A program made the position numbers and the translations under genes. Positions 31,752 to 40,370 of a stretch of 64,000 nt of DNA are shown one piece after another. Numbering within the stretch: position 1 is the stretch's first letter; the number at the start of each line of letters is the position of its first letter. The notes beneath the pieces are model-generated. The model was not told where the DNA came from and did not search any database. It saw only the letters and a list, made by a program, of their open reading frames with translations. The stretch is from Halorhabdus amylolytica (GTDB lineage: Archaea > Halobacteriota > Halobacteria > Halobacteriales > Haloarculaceae). The stretch covers positions 216,592 through 280,591 of the forward strand of contig NZ_SPQG01000003.1 in assembly GCF_004944975.1 (NCBI RefSeq), in the 5' to 3' direction.

Positions 31752-33527
31752 TTAGAGGTTGTCCAGTTGTTCTTCGGAAAGTGCGAACAGTCCGTTGTCG
31801 CCGCCGCTCGGAACCATCGGGTAGACGTTCTCGCCGGGGTCGATGATCGCGTCGATGACCGCAGGCCCGTCGTACTCGCGGGCCTTCTTGATCACGTCGT
31901 CGACCTCGTCGTGCTCTTCGAGTCGGAAGCCACGTGCGCCGAAGGACTCTGCCAGCAGGTCGAACTCGGGGATCCACGGATACTCGCTTGCCATCCGGCG
32001 ACCCTCGTAGAACCCGTCCTGCCACTGGCGGACCATCCCGATCGCCTCGTTGTTGAGGATGACGTACGTGATGTCCAGATCTTCCCGGACCGCCACGGAC
32101 AACTCCTGCATCGTCATCAGGAACGAACCGTCGCCGTCGAACGTGACGACTTCGCGGTCTGGCGCACCCAGCTTCGCGCCGATGGCCGAGGGGACGCCGT
32201 ACCCCATCGTCCCCAGGCCGTTGGAGGAGACCCAGGTCCGGGGCTCGGTGTACGTCCAGAACTGGCAGGCCCACATCTGGTGTTGGCCGACACCCGTCGT
32301 AACGATCGCGTCGTCGTCAGCCAGTTCGGCGAAGCGCTCGACGACGTACTGCGGTTTGAGCGGTTCGTCCTCGGGGGTCTCGTAGTCCAGCGGGTATTCG
32401 TCTTTCCAGGTCTGGCATTGCTCGCGCCACGTCTCGGCGTCCGGGGCGTCCGTCAGTTCGTCATCCAGCTGTTCGAGGACGCGCTCGGCGTCGCCCAGCA
32501 GCGGGTAATCGGCGTAGATGTTCTTGTTGATCTCGGCGGGGTCGATCTCGATATGGATGACCTCGGCGTCCGGTGCGAAGCTGTCGACGCCGCCGGTCAG
32601 GCGGTCGTCGAAGCGCGTCCCGACGCCCAGCAACACGTCGCAGTTGGTGATCGCCAGGTTGGCCGCGCCCGTCCCGTGCATGCCGGCCATGCCCAGCGAG
32701 AGATCGTCGGTCTCGGGGAATGTCCCCAGGCCGGGCATCGTCGTGATGACCGGAATCTCGTACTTGCGGGCGAACGCGCGCAACTCGTCACTGGCCTCGC
32801 CCTTGACGACCCCGCCACCCGAGAGGATCGCCGGCTGATCGGCGTCCTGCAGGGCTTCGGCGGCAGCCTCGATGACTGCCTCGTCGGCTTTCTCTGGCGG
32901 ATGGTAGGTGTCCGGCGTTGCGGGGGAGATCGGTTGAACATCGGTCTCGGCCTTACTGGCGTCTTTCGGCAGGTCGACCAGGGTCGGCCCCTGTCGGCCG
33001 GCGTCAGCCAGCGCGAAGGCCTCACTCACGTCCGCGCCGAGTGTGTCCGGATCGCCGGCGAAGTAGTTCTGCTTGGTGATCGGCTGGGTGATCCCGACGG
33101 TGTCGACCTCCTGGAAGGCGTCGTTGCCGACGAAGTCCGTCGCGACCTGGCCGGTCAGGGCGATCATCGGATCCGAGTCCATCGAGGCGTCGGCGATACC
33201 GGTCACGAGGTTGGTCGCGCCCGGTCCGGAGGTAGCCATCGCGACGCCCGGATCGCCCGAGACGATCCCGTAGGCGTCGGCCGCGTGGGCCGCTCCTTGT
33301 TCGTGAGCCATCGTGATGTGCTCGATATCCGAGTCGTAGAGCGCATCGTAGACGGGCATGATCGCCCCGCCCTGAACGCCGAAAGCCATGTCGACGCCGG
33401 CCTCCTCCAAGGCGATGATCGCCGCCTCGGCGCCCGTCGTCACCTCTCTGGCGTCGTCGGTGGCTTCCTCGTCCTCTTCGGCCGGCGGTTCCGGCTCGGG
33501 ATCTTGATGGAACGCGCGTTCACTCAT
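31752..33527 (-). CDS. ilvB: Acetolactate synthase large subunit IlvB
   Basis: The 591-residue thiamine-diphosphate enzyme makes acetolactate or acetohydroxybutyrate. The catalytic Glu is in HEQGAAHAADAYG (near residue 75), FAD/central-domain motifs such as GVGTRFDDRLTGG follow, and GDGSFLMTMQELSVAVRE...ILNNEAIGM is the ThDP/Mg motif. A 27-residue acidic leader precedes the core. Its ATG overlaps the stop of a short upstream ORF by 4 nt. Confidence 0.95.
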   Translation of the reverse strand: MSERAFHQDPEPEPPAEEDEEATDDAREVTTGAEAAIIALEEAGVDMAFGVQGGAIMPVYDALYDSDIEHITMAHEQGAAHAADAYGIVSGDPGVAMATSGPGATNLVTGIADASMDSDPMIALTGQVATDFVGNDAFQEVDTVGITQPITKQNYFAGDPDTLGADVSEAFALADAGRQGPTLVDLPKDASKAETDVQPISPATPDTYHPPEKADEAVIEAAAEALQDADQPAILSGGGVVKGEASDELRAFARKYEIPVITTMPGLGTFPETDDLSLGMAGMHGTGAANLAITNCDVLLGVGTRFDDRLTGGVDSFAPDAEVIHIEIDPAEINKNIYADYPLLGDAERVLEQLDDELTDAPDAETWREQCQTWKDEYPLDYETPEDEPLKPQYVVERFAELADDDAIVTTGVGQHQMWACQFWTYTEPRTWVSSNGLGTMGYGVPSAIGAKLGAPDREVVTFDGDGSFLMTMQELSVAVREDLDITYVILNNEAIGMVRQWQDGFYEGRRMASEYPWIPEFDLLAESFGARGFRLEEHDEVDDVIKKAREYDGPAVIDAIIDPGENVYPMVPSGGDNGLFALSEEQLDNL

Positions 33528-33607
33528 GGTCGATACCTCCGTGCTGTGGGTGCCGGCCGCGAACGCTGTGTCTGCGAACGCGGCGTCGTCGAATCAGTGT
33601 GTGTCAT
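33524..33607 (-). CDS. 27-codon leader ORF overlapping the ilvB start
   Basis: An ATG at 33607 opens a 27-codon frame whose TGA overlaps the ilvB ATG (ATGA). The peptide starts MTHTDSTTPRSQTQRSR, contains six Thr and six Arg, and has no Leu, Ile or Val. It could couple ilvB translation to its own, or act in attenuation; threonine is the precursor of isoleucine, but that connection is speculation. It could equally be a chance frame. Confidence 0.4.
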   Translation of the reverse strand: MTHTDSTTPRSQTQRSRPAPTARRYRP

Positions 33608-33881
33608 GGCTGGAGTCTGCTCGCTGGTGGTCACAAAGTCGTACGATCGTCGTCGAGGGTGTGGTACTGTCGGGGCTATAGGGCCCCTACAATACCGACG
33701 AGAAGCAGGTCGGACGCGCCGCTGGTGCCGGATCGAGCCCCGGACGGAACCAGCGCGCGCATCGGTACCGGAACGTCGTCGTCGTTCATTATAAACGTTC
33801 CGTGAGATGGATCCACGAACGCCGGAGGGAGCGTGGTACAGCAATCGCTGACCGGTCGGCGCGAACGACGTGGACGACATG
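33528..33881 (-). promoter_or_regulatory. ilvB promoter and long leader region
   Basis: The minus strand has GTTTATAA at 33789-33796, a good TATA box that would start transcription near 33765 and give a leader of about 240 nt before ilvB. Inside it are a GC-rich hairpin-capable stretch GGGGC...GCCCC (33672-33687), containing a second TATAG core, and two copies of GCGTTCGC at about 33558-33583. A regulated leader RNA is plausible. leuA ends just upstream. Confidence 0.5.
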
Positions 33882-35087
33882 TCAGGCACTGACCTCCTCG
33901 CGTGCCCGCTCGACGCCCACGTCACGTGCGAACCGTTCGAGGACATCCATCGTGACACGGTTGTCCTCGGCCCCGAACTCCTTGACACGGCGCGTGACTT
34001 CCCGTACCTCCGTATCGGACGGCGCGAACCCGGCCTCGACCAACCGCTCCCGGACCGAGTGTTGACCGGTGTGCTTGCCGAGGACGAGTTCGCGTTCGGC
34101 ACCGACCATCTCGGGGGTCATCACGCCCGGTTCGAACGTGTCTGCGTTCTCGATGACGCCCGCGGCGTGGATGCCCGACTCGTGGGAGAAGGCGTTCTCG
34201 CCCACGACGGGCTTGTTGCCCGGCGTGTCGACGCCGCTCTTCTCCTCGATCAGCCGAGAGAGCTCTGTGATCCGGGTCGTATCGATACCCGTATCCACGT
34301 CGTAAAGGCTCTCTAAGGCCATGACGACCTCTTCGTAGGCAGCGTTACCGGCCCGCTCGCCGATCCCGTTGACGCTGACCTGGGACTGTGCGCCGCCGGC
34401 CTCGTAACCCGCCAGCGCATTGGCCGTCGCCAGCCCGAAGTCGTCGTGAGTGTGAACGTCGACGCGTGCGTCCGTGTGGGCGACGACGTTACCGACCATC
34501 TCCTGGAAGCGACCGGGCGTGGCGACGCCCGTCGTATCCGGGATGTTGATCCAGTCGGTGCCCGCCTCGGTGACGGCCTTGACGACCTCCAGCAGGAAGT
34601 CCTCGTCCGTGCGGGTCGCGTCCATCGGCGAGAACATGCACTCGACGCCCGCCTCCTTGACACGTTCGACGGACTCGACGGCCCGCCGTTTGGCGTCCTC
34701 GCGGGTCGCGTGCATCGAGTCCTCGAGCTGGACGTCGCTGGTCGAGACAAACACGTGAACCAGTTCGACGCCCGAGTCGATGGCCGCTTCGACATCTTCC
34801 TCGACGACGCGGGCGAGCCCGCAGGTAGTCGTCGTGGTACTTTCGGCGATGTCCCGAACCGCCTCGAACTCCGCGTCGGAGTTGACGGGGAACCCCGCCT
34901 CGATGACGTGAGTTCCCATCTCGTCGAGTAGCGCCGCTATCTCCCGTTTGTCTTCGTAAGAAAACGAGGTGCGCGGCGTCTGTTCCCCGTCGCGAAGCGT
35001 CGTATCGAAAATCCGTGCGTCCGTGATTTCGGACGTACTATCGAGTGTGCCCTGGAAGAACTCGATCCGCCGGGGATCCCGACGCAA
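33882..35087 (-). CDS. leuA: 2-isopropylmalate synthase (LeuA/citramalate synthase family)
   Basis: A 401-residue alpha-IPM synthase-like enzyme. RIFDTTLRDGEQTP (near residue 25) holds the metal-binding Asp, VHTHDDFGLATANALAG and VNGIGERAGNAAYEEV are the other HMGL-like signatures, and SGIHAAG completes the metal site. There is no full C-terminal allosteric domain, which resembles the short haloarchaeal and citramalate synthase forms, so CimA activity is an alternative. The only plausible in-frame start is a TTG at 35087, about 20 nt after the predicted transcription start. An ATG at 35106 is out of frame. Confidence 0.85.
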   Translation of the reverse strand: MRRDPRRIEFFQGTLDSTSEITDARIFDTTLRDGEQTPRTSFSYEDKREIAALLDEMGTHVIEAGFPVNSDAEFEAVRDIAESTTTTTCGLARVVEEDVEAAIDSGVELVHVFVSTSDVQLEDSMHATREDAKRRAVESVERVKEAGVECMFSPMDATRTDEDFLLEVVKAVTEAGTDWINIPDTTGVATPGRFQEMVGNVVAHTDARVDVHTHDDFGLATANALAGYEAGGAQSQVSVNGIGERAGNAAYEEVVMALESLYDVDTGIDTTRITELSRLIEEKSGVDTPGNKPVVGENAFSHESGIHAAGVIENADTFEPGVMTPEMVGAERELVLGKHTGQHSVRERLVEAGFAPSDTEVREVTRRVKEFGAEDNRVTMDVLERFARDVGVERAREEVSA

Positions 35088-35130
35088 CCTCGGATGTGTT
35101 GGACATTTGCGTTCGTCTGAATGGCGTCAT

Positions 35131-35176
35131 CGTATTTAAACCTTCTCGAACGCCACGTGTGTATCTGACACACGTG
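35131..35176 (-). promoter_or_regulatory. leuA promoter with inverted-repeat operator
   Basis: TTTAAATACG on the minus strand (35131-35140) is a TATA box placing transcription start near 35108. Directly upstream, CACGTGTG-N7-CACACGTG (35154-35176) is a perfect 8-bp inverted repeat. That is the position where haloarchaeal activators or repressors bind, so it is a good candidate operator for leucine control. Confidence 0.6.
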
Positions 35177-35215
35177 AAGTCGAGAGCCCACTTCCGGCCG
35201 GAAATCGAGCGACTG

Positions 35216-35231
35216 TTTAGCAATTGCTAAA
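35216..35231. promoter_or_regulatory. 16-bp perfect palindrome upstream of leuA
   Basis: TTTAGCAATTGCTAAA is a perfect 16-bp palindrome, AT-rich in a GC-rich neighbourhood, about 40 bp beyond the other leuA inverted repeat. It is a probable binding site for a dimeric regulator. Which gene it serves is not certain, but leuA is the only promoter nearby. Confidence 0.5.
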
Positions 35232-35645
35232 TCGTCGATGACGATCCAAAACTGCATTGGCAGTTCGTTCGAACGTGTTCGACGGTATCGGGGCCGGGAT
35301 TTCGGACACGTCTCGCCAGCCTCGCTATCAAGACCTCACTCCCGCTCTGGTGGCCGATCGAGAGGTGTATTCGGGGCCACCCCTGTGGAGAGGCTGACGC
35401 CGCCGATCGACGCAACGACGGCGCCGAACCCCCCACCGCCCTGTCGCACCCCACCCTCGCGATCAGGGTCGGTCCGGATCGCCCCGATGGCGACGGGAGT
35501 TTCCCCTGATCGCAATCCGGCTTGGAGATGTCCGGATGTGTATTGGTGGGCTAGATACGTAGACTGTCGGTCGGGCCAGGGGAAAACGCGTTGACGAACG
35601 ATCGGGCGATCTCTCGTGGGTCCCGAACGTACGTGTCGTGTTCGG
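35232..35645. other. Intergenic region between leuA and the membrane regulator gene
   Basis: No open frame here has a credible start and composition. A CGAAC-GT-GTTCG repeat occurs at 35270-35281, the same arms as the repeat before the NarO-like gene, but such pairs are common in this GC-rich DNA. The terminator of the minus-strand regulator gene must lie within it; I see no clear signal. Confidence 0.4.
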
Positions 35646-37859
35646 TTACGAGAGGCGCTCAGTGTCGCCAGACTCCTCTCGGGACTCGAACAGTCGGCCC
35701 AGGAGCGACTTTTCTGCCTTCCGAAGGTGTGAATGGAGCGTCGCCGACGATATGCCGAGGCTTTCGGCGACCTCCTCTGCGTTTGAGTCTCGCGGCCAGT
35801 TGAAATAGCCCGCCCGATAGGCCGCCTCCAGTACCTCGCGTTGTCGCTCGGTGAGGTCGTCGAGAGAGGTTTCCGGCAACGCGGTGACGGCCTCGAACGG
35901 CCCGCACCGTGGCCGTTTGCCGAGCACCTCTACGTCCTGGAACCTGTCCTGGAGGTGTTCGACTATCGTCCTGGCGTCCGCGTCGGACGTGACGGCGAGT
36001 TCGTACTTCGTCCGGCCGCCGTCCGCTGTGACACGATGGACGGTCGCTCCGTGGTCCTCGAGGGCACCCATCGGGGCCACACCGGTGATCTCCCACTCGA
36101 GGAGTCCCTCTTTGCCGTCGTCGGACGCACTGATCGTCCGGACGCCGCCGCTGGCCGCGGCCGCCAGCGCCTCTCTGACGCGTTCGACGTCCGTATCCTC
36201 GACCGTCAGGTACGCGAGCGGGCCGTTCTCTCCACCGGGGACGACCCCCTCCAGTTCGATCGTGCGGTCCGTCCCCCGTGTGACAGCGACGAGGGGGTCG
36301 GATCCGTCCTCGCAGGCGAGATCCAGTTCCACGACCGACTCCGCCGAGAGCATTCGTCGCGTCTCGACAGCGTTGATCGCATGGCCGATCGTCTCACCCA
36401 ACTCGCCGAGAATCTCGCGCTCGCGTTCCCCGACGACCTCGCGGTCGGTTCGGAACCCAATCGCCCCGTAAACTGTCCGCCCGTACACGATCGGAATGAC
36501 GGTCCAGTCGGTATCGTCGTCCGCCCGTGTGACTGTCGTGGCCGGACACCCGTTCTCGACAGCGTCACCCGGACCGGCGTCGTCGAACGTCGGCGGTGTC
36601 GCCCCGTCGTCTCCCGCGAGTGTCCAGCGGTCCGCATCGCCCGTCCACGTCGGAATGTCCGCGACACAGACCGTCCGGTACCGGTCGGCGTCGGCGAAAC
36701 GTTCGCAGACGGACTGTTCGATTGCCTCACGACTTCGCGCGGTGACCAGCGCCTGATTGACGCCCCGGATGACGGCGTTCAACTGATTCAACGTGGCAAG
36801 TTCGTCGCGCTGGCTCGCCAGTTCGCGTTCCCGTTCGGTACGCGCGGTCACGTCGTGAACGACCAGCGTGTGCCCGATGAGGCGCCCATGTCGGTCGGTA
36901 ATCGGTGACGTCCGGATCTCGTGGATGCGCCCGCCGGCTTTCAGTTCCGCGAGTGCATCATCAGTCTCGAAGTCGAGAGCGTCGGTCCCGACCATGGAAT
37001 CGACCGGCTTGCCCAGTGCCGCTGCCGGGTCACACCCGACTACGTTCGCGGCGGCGTCGTTACAGTAGACGATCCGTCGGTCGACATCGACGATGACGAT
37101 CCCGGTGTCAAGCTGTGCGATGGCGGCGTCCCGGCCGATCTTCCGCGTCGCCGGTACCAGGTCGAACAACTGCCGACGGAACAGCGCGTACCCGAACGTG
37201 ACCCCAGTGATGGTGAACGCCACAGGCGTGTAGTCGACCTTCGGGCCGCTCGCTCCGACGAACACGTCGACGATGTTGACGACGAACGGTGCGGCGATAC
37301 CGACAAGCACCAGCGCCGATTGTTCTGTGAAGAGATACTCCGAATGGTAGACGAGACGGATGATCAACGCCATCGAGACGGCGACGAGCGTGTAGCTGTA
37401 GATGGTGTACACCCAGAACAGCGAGCCGAACGTCGGGTCCATCAGTGCCATCCCGTCGACGACCAGAACGTCCTGGCGTATCCAGAAGATATGGTGCCAC
37501 GGGTTCGTCCAGACCGCGATCACCGTGAGCACCGGAATCGTCACGATCGCAGCTATCGTCCGCCGACTGAGAACCTCGTCAAGGCCCGTGTACGTTGCTG
37601 CGAACAGGAACAGCGTCACGGTGATGAACGGAATCGCGGTCCACTGGATCCGGAGCAGAACCGCTCGCAACCCGCTATCGCCCACGTGTAACCCGACGCT
37701 GTAGGTCAACGACCAGATCGAGAGACAAGCCATCAACGCGGCGAACCACGCCGCTCCCGGCGTCTCCCGCCGACGGTAGGTGACCGCAGCGAGGACTGCT
37801 GTCGTTCCGGCTGCGACGCTGAGAACGGCAGTGTGGAGTATCAGTGTGCTCAGTGCCAC
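35646..37859 (-). CDS. Membrane-anchored regulator: 7TM sensor, PAS, GAF and HTH_10
   Basis: The GTG at 37859 gives 737 residues. Residues 1-225 hold seven hydrophobic helices of the histidine-kinase N-terminal 7TM type (WTAIPFITVTLFLFAATYTG, WVYTIYSYTLVAVSMAL). A PAS domain follows (about 235-345; GIVIVDVDRRIVYCNDAAANVVG), then a GAF-like domain (about 375-520), a bacterio-opsin-activator GAF/HTH-associated region, and HTH_10 at the end (LDDLTERQREVLEAAYRAGYF, about 675-735). No kinase domain exists. It therefore seems to sense a signal in the membrane and bind DNA directly. The ligand and targets are unknown. Confidence 0.85.
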   Translation of the reverse strand: MALSTLILHTAVLSVAAGTTAVLAAVTYRRRETPGAAWFAALMACLSIWSLTYSVGLHVGDSGLRAVLLRIQWTAIPFITVTLFLFAATYTGLDEVLSRRTIAAIVTIPVLTVIAVWTNPWHHIFWIRQDVLVVDGMALMDPTFGSLFWVYTIYSYTLVAVSMALIIRLVYHSEYLFTEQSALVLVGIAAPFVVNIVDVFVGASGPKVDYTPVAFTITGVTFGYALFRRQLFDLVPATRKIGRDAAIAQLDTGIVIVDVDRRIVYCNDAAANVVGCDPAAALGKPVDSMVGTDALDFETDDALAELKAGGRIHEIRTSPITDRHGRLIGHTLVVHDVTARTERERELASQRDELATLNQLNAVIRGVNQALVTARSREAIEQSVCERFADADRYRTVCVADIPTWTGDADRWTLAGDDGATPPTFDDAGPGDAVENGCPATTVTRADDDTDWTVIPIVYGRTVYGAIGFRTDREVVGEREREILGELGETIGHAINAVETRRMLSAESVVELDLACEDGSDPLVAVTRGTDRTIELEGVVPGGENGPLAYLTVEDTDVERVREALAAAASGGVRTISASDDGKEGLLEWEITGVAPMGALEDHGATVHRVTADGGRTKYELAVTSDADARTIVEHLQDRFQDVEVLGKRPRCGPFEAVTALPETSLDDLTERQREVLEAAYRAGYFNWPRDSNAEEVAESLGISSATLHSHLRKAEKSLLGRLFESREESGDTERLS

Positions 37860-38387
37860 GGACGGAACCCTCCCGGTGTGAACGTCGTTCGAGCCGGCGT
37901 CACGCCCCCCGAAGCGAGAAGGCTGGCGACACTGGCAAAGCTGACACGCTGCAGCATCTGTTTCGAGGCCTATGCCAACAATTGCCACCCCTCGGTTTAC
38001 TTCTTTTCGTCGTGACAATACTGGTACCCGACTGGGTCCCGTCCCGACGGCCGAAGCTCCCGAGTGATTCTCCCACCTGAGCGACTGACACGGACAGCGT
38101 CGTATCACCCTTCTCGAGGTTCGAGTTCATCGAGTAGTGACATTCGTTCCGGAACGTCGCGAAGCGGATTTTGAGACCATTACACGTCAGTATACGTCGG
38201 AAGCTATGGACGTACTCTCGCCCTTATTTATCGAACTCCTGTCTCTCAATGTCTCAGCGAGCGAAGTGGAGCATGACTCGGATGAACACTTCCTTTCCGC
38301 CGAATTTGAACCGTACGCTACGTTCGTCCCGCTACGTTGTGCAGGCTGTGACTCTTCTGGGGAAAACTCCAGTACGATCTGTCCTTG
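37860..38387. other. Intergenic region upstream of the membrane regulator
   Basis: A 528-nt stretch without a gene I would support. A plus-strand GTG-started frame at 38137-38388 could encode 83 residues, but it runs into repeated DNA and has no recognisable features. Promoter elements of the regulator gene should lie near 37885; none is clear. Confidence 0.35.
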
Positions 38388-38686
38388 ACGTCCGTTCGTC
38401 GCAGGATGGGTTGGGGCGTCCTCGTGAGCGAAGCGAACGAGGGCTCGGGAGAGCGAAGCTCTTCCGGCGGATTTGAACCGCAGTCACTCTCGTTCGCTCG
38501 CTCCGCTCGCTCACCTCCCGTTCCCTGCTTCAAATCCGCCAAACGCTTCATATACACGGCGCTCGTAAGTGAGCGCCGCAAAAATCAGTGGGTTGGGGCG
38601 GATTTGAACCGCGAGGACTCGCTTCGCTCGTCCTCTGGGCTCAAACCGCCGAAACCATCCGCTCCTCACGTCCGTTCGTCGCAGGA
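38388..38686. repeat. Cluster of tRNA-Val 3'-end fragments (probable integration scars)
   Basis: A 31-bp sequence (38388-38418) is repeated exactly at 38668-38698, where it runs into the 3' end of tRNA-Val. Further pieces of the tRNA 3' end (T-arm and acceptor) occur at 38590-38612 (23 nt, same orientation) and 38467-38481 (15 nt), and an inverted piece of the T-arm lies near 38528-38539. Repeated tRNA 3' ends are what integrase-borne elements leave as attachment sites. No integrase remains in the window. Confidence 0.7.
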
Positions 38687-38761
38687 TGGGTTGGGGCGGA
38701 TTTGAACCGCCGACTTCCTCCGTGTGAAGGAGGTATCATAACCGGACTAGATCACCAACCC
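38687..38761 (-). tRNA. tRNA-Val (anticodon CAC)
   Basis: The reverse complement folds as a standard cloverleaf: acceptor GGGTTGG/CCAACCC, a D-arm region, anticodon stem CCTCC/GGAGG with loop TTCACAC (anticodon CAC, reads GUG), and T-arm GGCGG-TTCAAAT-CCGCC. The discriminator is A, as for valine. CCA is not encoded and no intron is present. Confidence 0.95.
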
Positions 38762-38898
38762 GGACATTCCAGCTTTATCCAGCACCCAACTTAACAGTTG
38801 TTTTCCGATCCCGAAGAGCCTCACAGTTTCGAAAGGCCAGCGATACGATGGCCCCAACCGGTACGAGGGGATACCCGGATACTCCCCACACCGAGTGC

Positions 38899-40350
38899 TC
38901 AGATCTGCTTTGGGAGTTCGACCGTGAACACACAACCTGTGGACTCCTCGGCCACAGTCGCGGCCAGCCCAGCAGGTCGGTCCGAAGCATTCTCGACGGT
39001 GACGGTCCCGCCAAAGCGGTCGACGATAGTGTGGACCAGGTAGAGACCGATCCCGGTTCCGGGGCTCTCGGGCCCCATCTCACCTTTGCCGAAGATTCCA
39101 TCGATGTTCGCGTCAGGAATACCGGGGCCGTTGTCGGCAACGTGAACCTGGACGTCCGTCTCACTCTCTTCGACGTGGATGTTCACCCGGGGTTCGCCCC
39201 CGGTGTTGTGACGGACGGCGTTGCTCAGGAGATTGCCGAATACCGACGACAGGAGTTCGTTACCCCTTACTGATACGCTCGGGATCTCCTCGTCGACCGA
39301 GACGACGAGATGCTCGTGTCGCCGTTCGGCTTTCTTGACTTCGGATTCCAGGATGGAGCGCAGATTTACGCTCGCGTACTCCAGATCCGTGTCACTGCCG
39401 ATCGACTCGACGAAGTCACGCGCGATCGTCGTCAACTCCGAGATGTGGTCGCAGGTGTCCTGAATGCGCTCCAGGTAGGCCTGTCCCTCGTCGTCGACGT
39501 GACCACTGACGCCATCGGCCCACCCGATGAGCAACTGGATATCGTTGTTGATGTCGTGGCGGACGAGACGATTGATGACTGCCAACTTCTCGGTTCGCTC
39601 TTCGAGTTGCTGCTCGCGCCGTTTCTGTTGGGTGATGTCTCGTGTGATCAACTGAAACGAGTCCGCTTCGCTGTCGACACTCACCGGCACGACGATGTTG
39701 TGGAAGTGCCGATATCCGACGCTGTCCTGGAACGTGACCGCCGAGTTGATCGTGAGAGCTTTCCGACCCTCTTCTAAGCGCCGGGCCGCCGTCTCTTTTG
39801 GTAGAATGTCCGAGAGATGTTGTCCGACCAGCGCCGATTGTGACGTGTCGAACGACCGTGCCATGGCCTCGTTGGTTGCCTTGATCGTCCCGTCGTTGCC
39901 GACCTGTGATATCTCGTCTGGTGTGTTGTTTACCAGCAGTTCGTACTTTTCGCGCGCCCGTCGCTGTGCGACGACGTTCTGGATCCGGTTGGCGAGAAGG
40001 TCCAGTTGTCCGCGCTCTGCGATCTCTTCTTTACGCAGGTAGTCGTCGACACCAGTACTGATCGCCCGACTGGCGGTTTCCTCGTCGCCCTGGCCGGTCA
40101 GTAATACGAAAGGCAAGCCGTACTCCGCTTCGACGCGTTCGTACAGTTCGAGGCCGGTCATCTCCGGCATTTCGAAGTCACTTACGACGCAGTCGATGGC
40201 CTCACGTTCGAGCACTTCAAGGGCCTCCGGCCCGGAACTCGCCTTTCGTACCGACAGTGCCCTCGAATCGGCGAGTTTATCCGAGACGACAGTCCGAAAG
40301 AATCCACTGTCGTCGACGAGTAACACGTCGATCGACGACGGCTCTATCAT
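38899..40350 (-). CDS. Hybrid histidine kinase: receiver, PAS, kinase
   Basis: The 483-residue cytoplasmic protein starts with a receiver domain (LLVDDSGFFR, phosphoacceptor Asp in CVVSDFEMPEMTG near residue 57), then a PAS domain (about 135-245), a phosphoacceptor helix with H in NRLVRHDINNDIQ (near residue 270) and a HATPase domain with N box FGNLLSNAVRHN, DNGPGIP and GTGIGLYLV. This REC-PAS-HK order is common in haloarchaea. The signal is unknown. A TATA box at about 40373-40380 and a palindrome lie directly before the start. Confidence 0.92.
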   Translation of the reverse strand: MIEPSSIDVLLVDDSGFFRTVVSDKLADSRALSVRKASSGPEALEVLEREAIDCVVSDFEMPEMTGLELYERVEAEYGLPFVLLTGQGDEETASRAISTGVDDYLRKEEIAERGQLDLLANRIQNVVAQRRAREKYELLVNNTPDEISQVGNDGTIKATNEAMARSFDTSQSALVGQHLSDILPKETAARRLEEGRKALTINSAVTFQDSVGYRHFHNIVVPVSVDSEADSFQLITRDITQQKRREQQLEERTEKLAVINRLVRHDINNDIQLLIGWADGVSGHVDDEGQAYLERIQDTCDHISELTTIARDFVESIGSDTDLEYASVNLRSILESEVKKAERRHEHLVVSVDEEIPSVSVRGNELLSSVFGNLLSNAVRHNTGGEPRVNIHVEESETDVQVHVADNGPGIPDANIDGIFGKGEMGPESPGTGIGLYLVHTIVDRFGGTVTVENASDRPAGLAATVAEESTGCVFTVELPKQI

Positions 40351-40355
40351 ATACG

Positions 40356-40370
40356 ATCTCAGCCTGAGAT
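40356..40370. promoter_or_regulatory. Palindrome between TATA box and start of the histidine kinase gene
   Basis: ATCTCAG-C-CTGAGAT is a perfect 7-bp inverted repeat. A minus-strand TATA box (GATATATC, 40374-40381) lies on one side and the ATG at 40350 on the other. Such a site would block transcription if bound, suggesting a repressor or autoregulation. Confidence 0.5.

Noticed and set aside
31680-33794. A 704-codon plus-strand open frame across ilvN and ilvB
   Set aside because: It lies opposite two unmistakable enzymes, has no family features, and runs through the ilvB leader.
35238-35594. A 118-codon plus-strand frame upstream of leuA
   Set aside because: The translation is Arg/Pro-rich and typical of random reading of GC-rich DNA, without start signals.
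38137-38388. An 83-codon plus-strand frame before the tRNA fragments
   Set aside because: It has a GTG start, no promoter match and no recognisable sequence, and it ends at the start of repeated DNA. I could not support it as a gene.
38388-38700. Possible CRISPR array in the repeats near tRNA-Val
   Set aside because: The repeats are irregular in length and spacing and all derive from the tRNA 3' end or its flank. No cas genes are present.
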